Origin: Limnohabitans sp. MMS-10A-178
Lineage (GTDB): Bacteria > Pseudomonadota > Gammaproteobacteria > Burkholderiales > Burkholderiaceae_C
Assembly: GCF_003063375.1 (NCBI RefSeq)
Contig: NZ_NERY01000001.1
Location: forward strand, 1,116,001-1,180,000
Direction of reading: 5' to 3'
DNA: 64,000 nt
Positions 17,373 through 26,168 of this stretch are shown in pieces. How positions within the stretch are numbered: the stretch's first letter is position 1; each line of letters opens with the position of its first letter. Both the position numbers and the translations under genes were made by a program. A model generated the notes under the pieces. That model did not search any database. It was given only the letters and a program-made list of their open reading frames with translations, and was not told the origin of the DNA.

Positions 17373-17849
17373 ATGAAAATTGAAAAAGACACCGTGGTCA
17401 CTTTGAAATACAAAGTGTCCGATGCCCAAGGCAAGTTGATGGAAGCGGCGGCAGAGCCCATGGCCTACTTGCATGGCGGTTATGAAAACACTTTGCCTAA
17501 AATTGAAGAGGCCTTGGACGGCCAAGAAAAGGGTTATCAAACCACATTGGTGTTGTCGCCTGCCGATTCATTTGGTGAGCGCGACGAAAGTTTGTTGCAA
17601 ACCATGCCCAAGAAAGATTTCCCACCAGGGGTCAAAGTGGGGGGGCAACTTCGAGGTCGAACAGCCGATGGTCGTGAAGCGGTGTTCAATGTGGTCAAGA
17701 TCAAGGGTGATACCGTGATGTTGGATGGCAACCATCCTTGGGCTGGTCAAACTTTGCGCTTCCACTTGAATGTCACCGACGTACGCCCTGCCATTCAAGA
17801 AGAAATTGAGCATCGGCATGTGCATGGCGCACATGGCCACCACCATTGA
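17373..17849 (+). CDS. slyD: FKBP-type peptidyl-prolyl isomerase, SlyD type
   Basis: A 158-residue cytosolic prolyl isomerase and chaperone. The FKBP fold runs from residue 5 to about 65 and resumes near 125, interrupted by the insert-in-flap (IF) domain around 70-120 (GERDESLLQTMPKKDFPPGVKVGG), the SlyD hallmark. The tail after residue 144 is His-rich (EHRHVHGAHGHHH), shorter than in E. coli but suited to binding nickel or zinc. It starts 23 bases after uvrD, with an AGGAAGAGG ribosome site, and may be co-transcribed with it. Roles: protein folding and nickel delivery to metalloenzymes. Confidence 0.9.
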   Translation: MKIEKDTVVTLKYKVSDAQGKLMEAAAEPMAYLHGGYENTLPKIEEALDGQEKGYQTTLVLSPADSFGERDESLLQTMPKKDFPPGVKVGGQLRGRTADGREAVFNVVKIKGDTVMLDGNHPWAGQTLRFHLNVTDVRPAIQEEIEHRHVHGAHGHHH

Positions 17850-17878
17850 AAAAAAGCCTGCTACTGCAGGCTTTTTTT
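17849..17878. terminator. Bidirectional intrinsic terminator between slyD and the BPSS1780 gene
   Basis: Seven A, stem GCCTGC/GCAGGC with a TACT loop, then seven T. It overlaps the slyD stop codon on one side and the stop codon of the convergent membrane gene (17877-17879) on the other, so both genes end inside the terminator. Confidence 0.9.
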
Positions 17879-18665
17879 ACGCTTGAGTTTCACTGCCCGG
17901 TGAAGGCAATTCGAAACAGTCTTTGACACTGAAATAGACCGATGTGAAAAACATGGCAGCCATGAGCAAGGCACCTGGCATGAGCACGATGCCCGACAAA
18001 TCTTTTCCGCCCAAGGCGCTGCTGATGGTCAGAAGCACTGTGGCGCAAACGATAAACACCCCCAGCCAAGCCACCAGGTAAACCGCAAAGGCCCCCAAAT
18101 TTCGCCAGCAGGCCACGGCACTGAAAAACATGCTTTTCAAGGGGGGGACACCATGCCAATGAACCAGCGCGGGCGCATGCCAAAAGAGCATTGACAAAGG
18201 AATGTACAAAAGAGTGGCAAACCACATGGCCACTTGAAAGTCGGGGTCGTTGACCACTTCGGGCGTGATGGGCGCGTTGGCCAAATAGACTTTGGCAAAT
18301 CCGCCGCCATCGATGAGCGCAGAGATGGCCATCACAGCCAGAAAACTCACTGCGTACATGCCGCCTAAAACCAGCATGGCTTTGAGGCGTTGCTGGCCAG
18401 CCCTGAAGGCCACCATCAAAACCGTGGGCATGGGAAATTGGCCCGAGGCCGCTTGCTCGGTGGCCACCATCAAACCCAAAGTGGCGGCCGGCAAGATGAG
18501 CAGTGCCAATGCGGCTCCCAAAACGGGAACCATGGACAACAAAGAGACCCAAGCGATGAACAAAAAGAACAAGCCCGTGAAGGCCAGGGGTTGGCGCCAG
18601 AAAGTGCGAATGCCTTGTTTGACCCAGGTCAGGCCTTGTTTGGCAGGAACAATATTGAGATTCAT
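17877..18665 (-). CDS. BPSS1780-family membrane protein
   Basis: A 262-residue integral membrane protein of the Burkholderiales BPSS1780 family, with six or so hydrophobic segments (FTGLFFLFIAWVSLLSMVPVLGAALALLI near residues 29-57, MLVLGGMYAVSFLAVMAI near 95, LGAFAVYLVAWLGVFIVCATVLL near 190). The N-terminus VPAKQGLTWVKQGIRTFWRQPLAF is the conserved start of the family. The start codon overlaps the thrB stop by four bases (ATGA), so it is translated with thrB. Its function is unknown. Confidence 0.85.
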   Translation of the reverse strand: MNLNIVPAKQGLTWVKQGIRTFWRQPLAFTGLFFLFIAWVSLLSMVPVLGAALALLILPAATLGLMVATEQAASGQFPMPTVLMVAFRAGQQRLKAMLVLGGMYAVSFLAVMAISALIDGGGFAKVYLANAPITPEVVNDPDFQVAMWFATLLYIPLSMLFWHAPALVHWHGVPPLKSMFFSAVACWRNLGAFAVYLVAWLGVFIVCATVLLTISSALGGKDLSGIVLMPGALLMAAMFFTSVYFSVKDCFELPSPGSETQA

Positions 18666-19618
18666 GCGTTGAGCTTAAAGGGCGAATTTGAACGTGCTCG
18701 CAATACCCGTTCGAAGTGGGTGGGATCGTGTGGCTTCAACATGGCCGCGTCTCTGGGGAGGTGAAAGTCCCAAAGTCTGGAAATCCAAAATCGCAATGCG
18801 CCTGCGCGCAACATGGCGGGTAACAATTGTCTTTCGGCAGCACGCAATGGGCGAACTGCTTGATAGGCCTCTAGCATGGCCTCAGCGCGATCAGATGAGT
18901 GTTCGCCAGTTTGTAAATCGATGCACCAGTCGTTCATGCACACGGCTAAGTCGAACAGCCATGTATCAACGCCTGCAAAGTAAAAATCAAACAATCCAGT
19001 CAATGTTGCGCCTTCAAACATCACGTTGTCGCGAAACAAGTCGGCATGAACAGGTCCTTTGGGCAGTGCTTGGTAAGCTGCGCCACTGGCAATGTGATTT
19101 TGGTAAGCCATTTCACTTTGAAGCAGGCTGGCTTGCGCTTCATCTAAGTAGGGAAGTACCACAGGCACTGTGTCGTTCCACCATGCCAAGCCACGCAAAT
19201 TGGGCTGGCTTCGGTTGAAGTCTGCGCCCGCGAAGTGCATGCGCGCCAACATGGTGCCCACTGCAGCGCAATGAACTGCATCGGGCGCCAATTGACTTTG
19301 GCCAGAAAGCCGGTTGACCACGGCTGTCGGCTTTTCATTCAGGGTGTGCAAGATGTCGCCATCGCGGTTGGCTGCTGGGTTGGGCACCGGAATGCCTTTT
19401 TCAGCCAGATGCTTCATGAGGAACAAATAGAAGGGCAGTTGTTCGTGGTTGAGGCGTTCAAACAGGGTGAGCACATATTCGCCGAGGTCGGTGGAGGCGA
19501 AATAGTTGGTGTTTTCTATGCCGCCTTCAATGCCCTTTAAGGCAGTGAGTTCGCCAAGGCCTAGTTGGGACATGAGCAGCGCAGCTTGTTCTTCGGTAAC
19601 GGGCGTGAAAACAGCCAT
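18662..19618 (-). CDS. thrB: Homoserine kinase (APH-fold type)
   Basis: A 318-residue cytosolic kinase phosphorylating homoserine in threonine synthesis. It is the type with an aminoglycoside-phosphotransferase fold used by many Proteobacteria, not the GHMP type of E. coli. The catalytic loop is GPVHADLFRDNVMF near residues 187-200 (Asp192, Asn197), and the metal-binding LFDFYFAGVDTWLFDLAV follows. The N-terminal nucleotide region has GIEGGIENTNYF. It overlaps the downstream BPSS1780 gene by ATGA. A short open frame ends four bases upstream of its ATG. It is divergent from polA. Confidence 0.93.
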   Translation of the reverse strand: MAVFTPVTEEQAALLMSQLGLGELTALKGIEGGIENTNYFASTDLGEYVLTLFERLNHEQLPFYLFLMKHLAEKGIPVPNPAANRDGDILHTLNEKPTAVVNRLSGQSQLAPDAVHCAAVGTMLARMHFAGADFNRSQPNLRGLAWWNDTVPVVLPYLDEAQASLLQSEMAYQNHIASGAAYQALPKGPVHADLFRDNVMFEGATLTGLFDFYFAGVDTWLFDLAVCMNDWCIDLQTGEHSSDRAEAMLEAYQAVRPLRAAERQLLPAMLRAGALRFWISRLWDFHLPRDAAMLKPHDPTHFERVLRARSNSPFKLNA

Positions 19619-19621
19619 GGC

Positions 19622-19750
19622 TTAGCGCTTGGTCAAAAAGGTGGAAATAGTGCCCAAAGGCATGTCGGGATGCATGCTGGGATTGTAGAGGGTGTTGATG
19701 TCAAAATTGATCGACTTGGCGTCGGCAAATTTCGCTGGGGAAAGGCACAA
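19622..19750 (-). CDS. Possible small ORF or leader peptide upstream of thrB (hypothetical)
   Basis: A frame of 42 codons ends at a TAA three bases before the thrB ATG. The third codon positions are strongly biased to G/C over the last 38 codons, as in the real genes here. The only start outside polA is a TTG at 19750; the frame also stays open further into the polA antisense strand. The C-terminal end reads TLYNPSMHPDMPLGTISTFL and is rich in Thr, so a translated leader for thrB is conceivable. It could also be the remnant of a longer gene or chance. I do not recognise it. Confidence 0.3.
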   Translation of the reverse strand: MCLSPAKFADAKSINFDINTLYNPSMHPDMPLGTISTFLTKR

Positions 19751-19757
19751 TTGGGGT

Positions 19758-22556
19758 ATGAGCGACAAGAAAACCCTTTTGCTGGTTGACGGTTCAAGTT
19801 ATTTGTACCGTGCCTTCCATGCCATGCCCGATTTGCGTGCCGTGCCAGGCGATCCTGCCAGCCCCGCAACGGGCGCCATTCGCGGCATGATCAACATGAT
19901 GGAACGCCTCCGAAAAGACATTCCCGCTGAGTATGCGGCGTGTGTGTTTGATGCCAAAGGCCCCACCTTCCGCGACGACATCTACCCCGAATACAAACAA
20001 AATCGCAGCCCCATGCCAGACGATTTGCGCTCGCAAATTGAACCCATCCATGAACTGGTGCGTTTGATGGGCTGGAAAGTATTGGATGTGCCAGGGGTGG
20101 AAGCCGATGATGTGATTGGCACCTTGGCTGCCATTGGGTCATCCCTTGGCATTGAAGTCATTGTGTCCAGTGGCGACAAAGACTTGGCGCAATTGGTCAA
20201 TGAGCACATCACCATCATCGACACCATGAACGGTAAACGCCGCGATTTGGTGGGTGTGCAGGAAGAGTTTGGTGTACCGGCCAGCCTCATGCTCGATTAC
20301 CAAATATTGGTGGGCGACACCGTGGACAACGTACCTGGTGTGCAAAAGGTGGGCCCCAAAACCGCAGCCAAATTGTTGTTGGAATATGGCTCCTTAGACA
20401 ACTTGATGGCACATGCCCATGAAGTTAAAGGCGTGGTAGGCGAGAACCTGCGCAATGCCGTCGACTGGTTGCCCACGGGCCGGCAGCTTTTAAAAATTCG
20501 CACCGATTGCGATTTGAATGGCTATGTGCCCGAGTTGCCATCGCTCGAAACCATTCGCTTAGCGCCACCCAACGAAGCCGACTTACTGGCTTTCTACGAA
20601 AAGTATGGCTTCAAAGGCTTGGTCAGAAGCCGAGGCGCAGGTACGCCAGATTCTTCTGGCAACAGCTCGAGCAGCACCAAGACAGCCAAGCCAGCTTTTG
20701 TGCCCAATCTTGATTTGTTTTCAGAACCCGAACCCGTGGTCACGGTCACTGGCGACAAGCACTACGAAACCATTTTGACTTGGCAGCAATTCGATGCATG
20801 GCTGCCTAAACTGGAAGCCGCAGACTGCGTGGCCATTGACACTGAGACAACTTCCCTCGATGCCATGCGCGCCGATTTGGTGGGCATCAGCTGGAGTGTG
20901 AAGCCAGGCGAGGCCGCTTATGTGCCATTGCGCCATAACGGCCCCGATGCGCCTTTGCAGTTGCCCCTTACTGAAGTACTGGCCAAGCTCAAACCTTGGC
21001 TTGAAAACCCACTCAAACTCAAGGTGGGTCAGCACATCAAGTACGACCGCCATGTGTTTGCCAATGTGGGCATTGAAGTGCGTGGCTATGCACACGACAC
21101 CATGCTGCAAAGCTATGTGCTGGAAGTGCACAAGCCGCACAGCTTGACCAGCTTGGCATTGCGCCACGTGGGCCGCACAGGCATCACTTACGAAGATTTG
21201 TGCGGCAAGGGAGCGCATCAAATATCGTTTGCACAAGTCGATGTAGAGAAAGCCTCCGAGTATTCATGTGAAGACTCCGACCAATGCTTAGATGTGCATG
21301 GCGTACTTTGGCCACGCATTCAAGCCGATGCCAAATTGCGCGCCATCTATGACATTGAAATTGCCACCAGCGAAGCTTTGTTTCGCATTGAGCGCAATGG
21401 TGTTTTGATTGATGGCCCCACACTGGCCGCGCAAAGCCAAGCCTTAGGGCAACGCATCTTGCAATTGGAAACTGAAGCTTATGAGATTGCCGGACAGCCC
21501 TTCAATTTGAGTAGTCCCAAGCAGTTGGGCGAAATCTTTTTTGACAAGCTGGGTTTGCCCGTCATCAAGAAAACAGCCACAGGTGCGCGCAGTACCGATG
21601 AAGAAGTGCTTGAGAAGTTGGCTGAGGACTATCCTTTGCCCGCGCGCATTTTGGAACATCGCAGTTTGTCCAAACTAAAGGGAACGTATACCGACAAGTT
21701 GGCCCAAATGGCCTTGCCTAGAACGGGCAGGGTGCACACGCACTACGCGCAAGCAGTGGCCGTCACTGGTCGTTTGTCGAGCAACGATCCCAACTTGCAA
21801 AACATTCCCATTCGCACTGCCGAAGGTCGCAAAGTGCGCGAGGCCTTTGTGGCGCCTGCTGGCAGTTTGATTGCCAGTGCCGATTATTCGCAAATTGAAT
21901 TGCGCATCATGGCGCACCTCAGCAACGATGAAGCTTTGTTGCGCGCCTTCCATCAAGGTTTGGATGTGCACAAGGCCACTGCGGCCGAAGTGTTTGGCTT
22001 AATGCCCGATCAAGTTTCGAGTGAGCAACGTCGCTATGCCAAAACCATCAACTTCGGTTTGATTTACGGCATGAGTGCATTTGGTTTGGCCAAAGCCTTG
22101 GGCATTGACAATGGTGCGGCTAAAAACTACATCGAGCGCTACTTCCAACGCTTTGCAGGTGTGAAGCGCTACATGGACGAAACACGCGAGCAAGCCAAAT
22201 CGCAAGGCTATGTGGAAACTGTGTTTGGCCGGCGTTTGTATTTGCCTGAAATCAATTCACCCAATGGACCAAGGCGCGCTGGTGCAGAACGCGCGGCCAT
22301 CAATGCGCCCATGCAAGGCACGGCAGCCGATTTGATCAAGCTCTCTATGATTGCCGTTCAAGCGGGCATAGACCGAGAGCAGCGCAAAACCAAAGTCATC
22401 ATGCAGGTGCACGATGAATTGGTTTTTGAAGTGCCTGAAGATGAAGTGGAATGGCTCAAAGTGGCGGTGCCCCAATGGATGGCCGCCGTGGCTGAACTCA
22501 AAGTGCCTTTGTTGGCCGAGGTAGGTGTGGGTGTCAATTGGGATCAGGCTCACTGA
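19758..22556 (+). CDS. polA: DNA polymerase I
   Basis: A 932-residue repair and Okazaki-fragment polymerase. The 5'-3' exonuclease covers residues 1-290 (LLVDGSSYLYRAFHAM, VEADDVIGTLA, SSGDKDLAQLV). The 3'-5' proofreading domain spans about 325-520 with an intact DTET at 361-364, so editing should be active. The polymerase domain follows: motif A SADYSQIELRIMAHLS, motif B RRYAKTINFGLIYGMS, motif C MQVHDELVFEVPE near the end. I took the ATG at 19758 (MSDKKTLLLVDGSSY); the longer frame adds an unconserved 22 residues. It is divergent from thrB with almost no gap if the small upstream ORF is real. Confidence 0.96.
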   Translation: MSDKKTLLLVDGSSYLYRAFHAMPDLRAVPGDPASPATGAIRGMINMMERLRKDIPAEYAACVFDAKGPTFRDDIYPEYKQNRSPMPDDLRSQIEPIHELVRLMGWKVLDVPGVEADDVIGTLAAIGSSLGIEVIVSSGDKDLAQLVNEHITIIDTMNGKRRDLVGVQEEFGVPASLMLDYQILVGDTVDNVPGVQKVGPKTAAKLLLEYGSLDNLMAHAHEVKGVVGENLRNAVDWLPTGRQLLKIRTDCDLNGYVPELPSLETIRLAPPNEADLLAFYEKYGFKGLVRSRGAGTPDSSGNSSSSTKTAKPAFVPNLDLFSEPEPVVTVTGDKHYETILTWQQFDAWLPKLEAADCVAIDTETTSLDAMRADLVGISWSVKPGEAAYVPLRHNGPDAPLQLPLTEVLAKLKPWLENPLKLKVGQHIKYDRHVFANVGIEVRGYAHDTMLQSYVLEVHKPHSLTSLALRHVGRTGITYEDLCGKGAHQISFAQVDVEKASEYSCEDSDQCLDVHGVLWPRIQADAKLRAIYDIEIATSEALFRIERNGVLIDGPTLAAQSQALGQRILQLETEAYEIAGQPFNLSSPKQLGEIFFDKLGLPVIKKTATGARSTDEEVLEKLAEDYPLPARILEHRSLSKLKGTYTDKLAQMALPRTGRVHTHYAQAVAVTGRLSSNDPNLQNIPIRTAEGRKVREAFVAPAGSLIASADYSQIELRIMAHLSNDEALLRAFHQGLDVHKATAAEVFGLMPDQVSSEQRRYAKTINFGLIYGMSAFGLAKALGIDNGAAKNYIERYFQRFAGVKRYMDETREQAKSQGYVETVFGRRLYLPEINSPNGPRRAGAERAAINAPMQGTAADLIKLSMIAVQAGIDREQRKTKVIMQVHDELVFEVPEDEVEWLKVAVPQWMAAVAELKVPLLAEVGVGVNWDQAH

Positions 22557-22599
22557 AGCCTCATTCAGCTTGAGCAACCAAAGCCTTGAGTTTGATACC

Positions 22600-23523
22600 A
22601 TGAATTACAGCATTCAAAAATTTCAAAACGCATTGAGTGATGCAGAACGGCAAGTTTTGCAGTTGTGCTTGCAAGAAGCCATGCAAGCCGTGCCCGATGA
22701 TGCCGTGCCTTGGTATTTAGGCGATGCTGCTTCCCCCAAGGGTTACCTCAAACCAGAGCATGCCAAAGTGCTTTTGAGTTTGCGCCAAGATTGGCTCACA
22801 GAGCCGCAGGGTCTGCGTTGGGACACCCCTGAAAAAACGCCTGCCTCAAGAAGCTTGGCACTGGCCAAGTTGGCCGCTGAGTTGAGTGACCTTGGCCATG
22901 TGACGGGCTGGCGCAATGAAAAGTTCAGCTATTGGCCCGACACCACTATTTTGGCCAACGGCCATCCCGTTGAGCCCACCAACAAGCTGGCCGCCGCCTT
23001 TGAGATGGAACGCGCCGCTTACCGTTTTTTTGGTTTGCGAGCACATGCTGTGCATGTCAATGGTTTCACGGAAGATGGCTACATGTGGTGCGGACGCCGC
23101 TCAATGGCCAAGGCCACCGACCCTGGCATGCTGGACAACATGGCCGCGGGAGGCTTGACTGTGGGAGAGTCATTGCAAAGCTGTGGCGTGCGCGAAATGG
23201 CAGAAGAGGCCGGCTTGTCTGAGGCGCTGGCGCTAAGCGCTGTAGCGCAAGGCCAAGTGACCACCTGCCGCGCAGTGCCCCGCGGTTGGCACTATGAAAC
23301 GCTTTGGGTATACAACTTGTTGATGCCAGCCGATGTGAAGCCGGTGAACCAAGATGGTGAAGTGGCTGAATTCAGTTTGCTTTCGCCGCAGCAAGTGGTT
23401 CGGGCCATTGCAGAAAAGCAAATGACTGTGGATGCGGCCTGCGTGGTGGCTCACGCAGTATTACATGCGTGCGGCCTTCAAGAAGTCGAGCAGAATGGGG
23501 CTGTCGTCCAACGTCCCTTGTGA
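22600..23523 (+). CDS. NUDIX hydrolase with N-terminal DUF4743 domain
   Basis: A 307-residue protein with two parts. Residues 1-130 form the DUF4743 domain (PWYLGD, GYLKPEHAKVL, AAFEMERAAYRFFGLRAHAVHVNGF). A NUDIX domain follows with its box from GGLTVGESLQ to REMAEEAGL, which has the needed Gly, Glu and Arg-Glu-x-x-Glu-Glu pattern for magnesium-dependent pyrophosphate cleavage. Homologues are fused or related to thiamine pyrophosphokinase-like proteins and may clean damaged thiamine diphosphate, but the substrate here is not known. The ATG at 22600 matches the family start. Its 3' end overlaps the convergent C26 peptidase gene by 63 bases. Confidence 0.88.
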   Translation: MNYSIQKFQNALSDAERQVLQLCLQEAMQAVPDDAVPWYLGDAASPKGYLKPEHAKVLLSLRQDWLTEPQGLRWDTPEKTPASRSLALAKLAAELSDLGHVTGWRNEKFSYWPDTTILANGHPVEPTNKLAAAFEMERAAYRFFGLRAHAVHVNGFTEDGYMWCGRRSMAKATDPGMLDNMAAGGLTVGESLQSCGVREMAEEAGLSEALALSAVAQGQVTTCRAVPRGWHYETLWVYNLLMPADVKPVNQDGEVAEFSLLSPQQVVRAIAEKQMTVDAACVVAHAVLHACGLQEVEQNGAVVQRPL

Positions 23524-24234
23524 TGCTTGGTGAAACTCTGGATGCCATTGAATGGCGGCCACATAGGCTTTGCCTTGCAGACGGATGGCCTCGGGTATTT
23601 TGTCATGGGGGCAGTAGGCCTCTATTTCAAAATTGGGAGCCAGGTCTTTGATGCCTTGGTGGTGAATGCTATTGACCTTGGCCGATTGAGCGCCGCCAAG
23701 CAGCTTGGACAATTGAGTGTTGGCCACAAATTGCACATCATGAAGATTGTGGTCATACAAGTCTGCGTCGCGATGCACAAGAGCTTTTGGCCGTTGTGTG
23801 GCAATGTCTTGGTACAAGGTGCCACCAAAAGCAACATTGATAATTTGAAGTCCGCGGCAAATGCCAAGAATAGGCTTTCCCGCTTTCACAAACGCCTCAA
23901 TCAGACCCTTGTCGTATTGATCGCGGATGCGGTCACCTTCCCAGCGCGGGTCTAGGGCCGTTTCGCCATAGCTGCCTGGCCAGACGTCGCTGCCACCCAT
24001 CAAGACCAAGGCGTCTAGCCACTCTGCATAGTGATCAAGCTGTACATCGCCTTTTTGGGTGTGCCCTTCTGGCGATGGAATCATGACCGCTAAGTCGCCT
24101 TGCGACATGATCCAGTGCGCCACCGATTGCTCGATGTATTGCAGCGTTTTGCCTTTAAAAAGCGAGCGCTCTTCGTTGGGATGAAAGAAGCAGGCTGAAA
24201 TGCCAATTTTCAGGCGATTGGAAGTTGCAGTCAT
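23461..24234 (-). CDS. Class I glutamine amidotransferase-like peptidase C26 (PuuD-like)
   Basis: A 257-residue cytosolic hydrolase of the gamma-glutamyl-GABA hydrolase family. The nucleophile is Cys126 in PILGICRGLQIINVAFGGTLYQD, and the His/Glu of the triad are in QWHPEF near residue 230. The N-terminus IGISACFFHP and LVLMGGSDVWPGSYGE are family blocks. PuuD splits gamma-glutamyl-GABA in putrescine breakdown, but no other puu gene is near, so another gamma-glutamyl compound is possible. It converges on the NUDIX gene with a 63-base overlap of coding ends. Confidence 0.87.
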   Translation of the reverse strand: MTATSNRLKIGISACFFHPNEERSLFKGKTLQYIEQSVAHWIMSQGDLAVMIPSPEGHTQKGDVQLDHYAEWLDALVLMGGSDVWPGSYGETALDPRWEGDRIRDQYDKGLIEAFVKAGKPILGICRGLQIINVAFGGTLYQDIATQRPKALVHRDADLYDHNLHDVQFVANTQLSKLLGGAQSAKVNSIHHQGIKDLAPNFEIEAYCPHDKIPEAIRLQGKAYVAAIQWHPEFHQASQGTLDDSPILLDFLKAARM

Positions 24235-24379
24235 ATTCGGTGATCTTTAACGAGGAAAAAATTGACTGCTATAGATCATAGACCCGTTGAGCTGGCTTGA
24301 AATCCCCTTGAGGCGGCGACAGGCATAATCATACTTTTGCACAATCGCCTGAGTTGCTGAAACTTGGGTGGAAATTTGA

Positions 24380-25234
24380 ATGACTTTATTGGCAATTTTG
24401 GTGGGAACCCTGGCAGCTGGAATTGGCAGCGTCTGGCTTGCAGCCTGGCTCAGTTTTGGTATTGTCAGCCGTTACACGCAGCACATGCTCAGCTTGGCCG
24501 CTGGCGCTTTGTTGGCTACGGCGTTTTTACACCTCTTGCCCGAAGCCTTTGAAGCGGGTGTTGAGCCGCACAATTTGTTTGTCACCTTGCTGTTTGGCTT
24601 GCTGTTTTTTTTCTTGCTCGACAAAGCTGAGTTATGGCACCACGGCCATGAACATCACCATGGGGATGGGCAGCATGACCACCATGGTGACCACCATGAT
24701 GAGCACGATCACCATCACTCAGAGCATGCGCATCATCACGATCACCATCAACACGCCCACCATGCCAAGCCAGTGCCAGGCGGTTGGGCCATTTTGGCGG
24801 GCGACAGCGTGCATTGTTTTGGCGATGGCATCTTGATTGCCTCTGCCTTCTTGGTTGACTTGCGTTTGGGCATTGTGGCGGCATTGGCTGTGCTGGCCCA
24901 CGAAGTGCCTCATCACATGGGTGATTTGGTGGTTTTGCGTGAGGGCTCCAAAAGCCGACAAACCGCGGTGCTGAAAGTATCAATGGCAGGCGCCATCACG
25001 GCCTTGGGCGGCGTTGCTGGCTTTGCACTGCTCGAGCAATTGCATGGCATCTTGCCTTACATGTTGGCCATTGCCAGCAGCAGCTTTATTTACGTGGCCT
25101 TGGCCGACCTCATTCCGCAGCTGCAAAGGCGACTGAGCTCTCGCGAGACTGCCACTCAAATTGTGTGGCTTGTTTCGGGAATTGCGTTGGTGAGTGGTGT
25201 GAGTACCCTGGCGCATTCCTTCGCCTTTCACTAA
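24380..25234 (+). CDS. ZIP-family metal transporter with a large His-rich loop
   Basis: A 284-residue inner-membrane divalent-metal importer. Three N-terminal helices are followed by a cytosolic loop of about 45 residues (85-130) composed mostly of His, Asp and Glu, a metal-sensing or buffering loop. The helix IV signature HCFGDGILIASAFL and helix V HEVPHHMGDLVVL hold the conserved metal-site His, Asp/Glu and Gly residues. Three more helices complete the fold. Zinc is likely, with iron or manganese possible. It is a single gene with no adjacent metal regulator; a slyD gene with a His tail lies several kb upstream. Confidence 0.92.
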   Translation: MTLLAILVGTLAAGIGSVWLAAWLSFGIVSRYTQHMLSLAAGALLATAFLHLLPEAFEAGVEPHNLFVTLLFGLLFFFLLDKAELWHHGHEHHHGDGQHDHHGDHHDEHDHHHSEHAHHHDHHQHAHHAKPVPGGWAILAGDSVHCFGDGILIASAFLVDLRLGIVAALAVLAHEVPHHMGDLVVLREGSKSRQTAVLKVSMAGAITALGGVAGFALLEQLHGILPYMLAIASSSFIYVALADLIPQLQRRLSSRETATQIVWLVSGIALVSGVSTLAHSFAFH

Positions 25235-25258
25235 CGCGCCCATGCGCTGAATGGTTTT

Positions 25259-26119
25259 TTAAGACTTGGCGCAGGGCAAGCCAGGGGTGCCGCTCCACTC
25301 GCTCCAGCTGCCAGGATACAAGCGCGTAGAACCTAAGCCTGCTAGTTCCATGGCCAACAGATTGGGCAGGGTGCTAACTCCGCTGCCGCAGTAATGCACT
25401 ACCGATTCTGGCTTTCGTCCACCCAACAATTTCTCAAACTCAGCACGAAGCACCTCTGCTGATTTGAAAAAACCATTGGCGTCTAAGTTCTCGGCAAAGG
25501 GCCTGTTCAAGGCGCCAGGGATGTGACCCGCAACAGGGTCGATGGGCTCCATTTCGCCGCGAAAACGCACAGGACTTCTTGCGTCTATGAGTGTGACCTC
25601 AGGGTGTCCAACTTGAGGTGCCAATTGTGCAGTGCTCAACCATTCACGCAATGCAGGTTTCAATTCAAATGTATTGGACTGAGCGGGTGTGGTTGCAGGT
25701 GCGCCCGATTCAACAGCGCCGCCAGCTGCTTGCCAGGCCTGCAGACCGCCATTCAAAACGGCCACGGCATCGTGGCCGAGCCATTTCAGCATCCACCAAA
25801 GACGCCCACAGTAGTTAGCGCCATTTCTGTCATAAACCACGGCCTGCATTTTGTTTTGAAAACCCAAGCCACCCAGCCATGCAGACAAAGACTCTCGGGC
25901 GGGCAGGGGGTTGCGTCCACCATTCACGCCTGAGCCATCGCGGCAGCTGAGGTTGCGGTCGAGATGCGCTTGTTGTGCGCCTTGGATTCGCACGTCAGAA
26001 AACATGATGTCGGCCATTTCAGGTTTCATCAACTCAAAACTGCAATCAAAAATCATGAGGGGCTGGCCAGAAGCCTGAAGGGCTTTGAGTTGTTCTGCAG
26101 AGATCAAGGTGGTGTACAT
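25259..26119 (-). CDS. sseA: Sulfurtransferase (thiosulfate/3-mercaptopyruvate type, two rhodanese domains)
   Basis: A 286-residue two-domain rhodanese. The N-terminal inactive domain covers 1-135 (MIFDCSFEL, VVYDRNGANYCGRLWWMLKWLGHDAVAVLNGG). The catalytic domain is 160-286 with active-site Cys244 in YCGSGVST. The loop CGSGVS is that of the 3-mercaptopyruvate type (CGSGVT in E. coli SseA), rather than the CRxGx(R/T) of thiosulfate rhodanese. It moves sulfur from mercaptopyruvate to cyanide or thiols in cysteine breakdown. It is separated from the DMT transporter by 49 bases on the same strand and may follow it in an operon. Confidence 0.88.
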   Translation of the reverse strand: MYTTLISAEQLKALQASGQPLMIFDCSFELMKPEMADIMFSDVRIQGAQQAHLDRNLSCRDGSGVNGGRNPLPARESLSAWLGGLGFQNKMQAVVYDRNGANYCGRLWWMLKWLGHDAVAVLNGGLQAWQAAGGAVESGAPATTPAQSNTFELKPALREWLSTAQLAPQVGHPEVTLIDARSPVRFRGEMEPIDPVAGHIPGALNRPFAENLDANGFFKSAEVLRAEFEKLLGGRKPESVVHYCGSGVSTLPNLLAMELAGLGSTRLYPGSWSEWSGTPGLPCAKS

Positions 26120-26168
26120 GTTTGTTCTTTCAATGTTGTACGTTTCAATTTTTTACGTTGCAATATTC

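Noticed and set aside
19692..19757. N-terminal extension of polA
   Set aside because: The 22 extra residues are not like any PolA start, and MSDKKTLLLVDGSSY is.
24582..24983. His/Asp-rich minus-strand frame inside the ZIP transporter
   Set aside because: Mirror of the His-rich loop of the ZIP gene.
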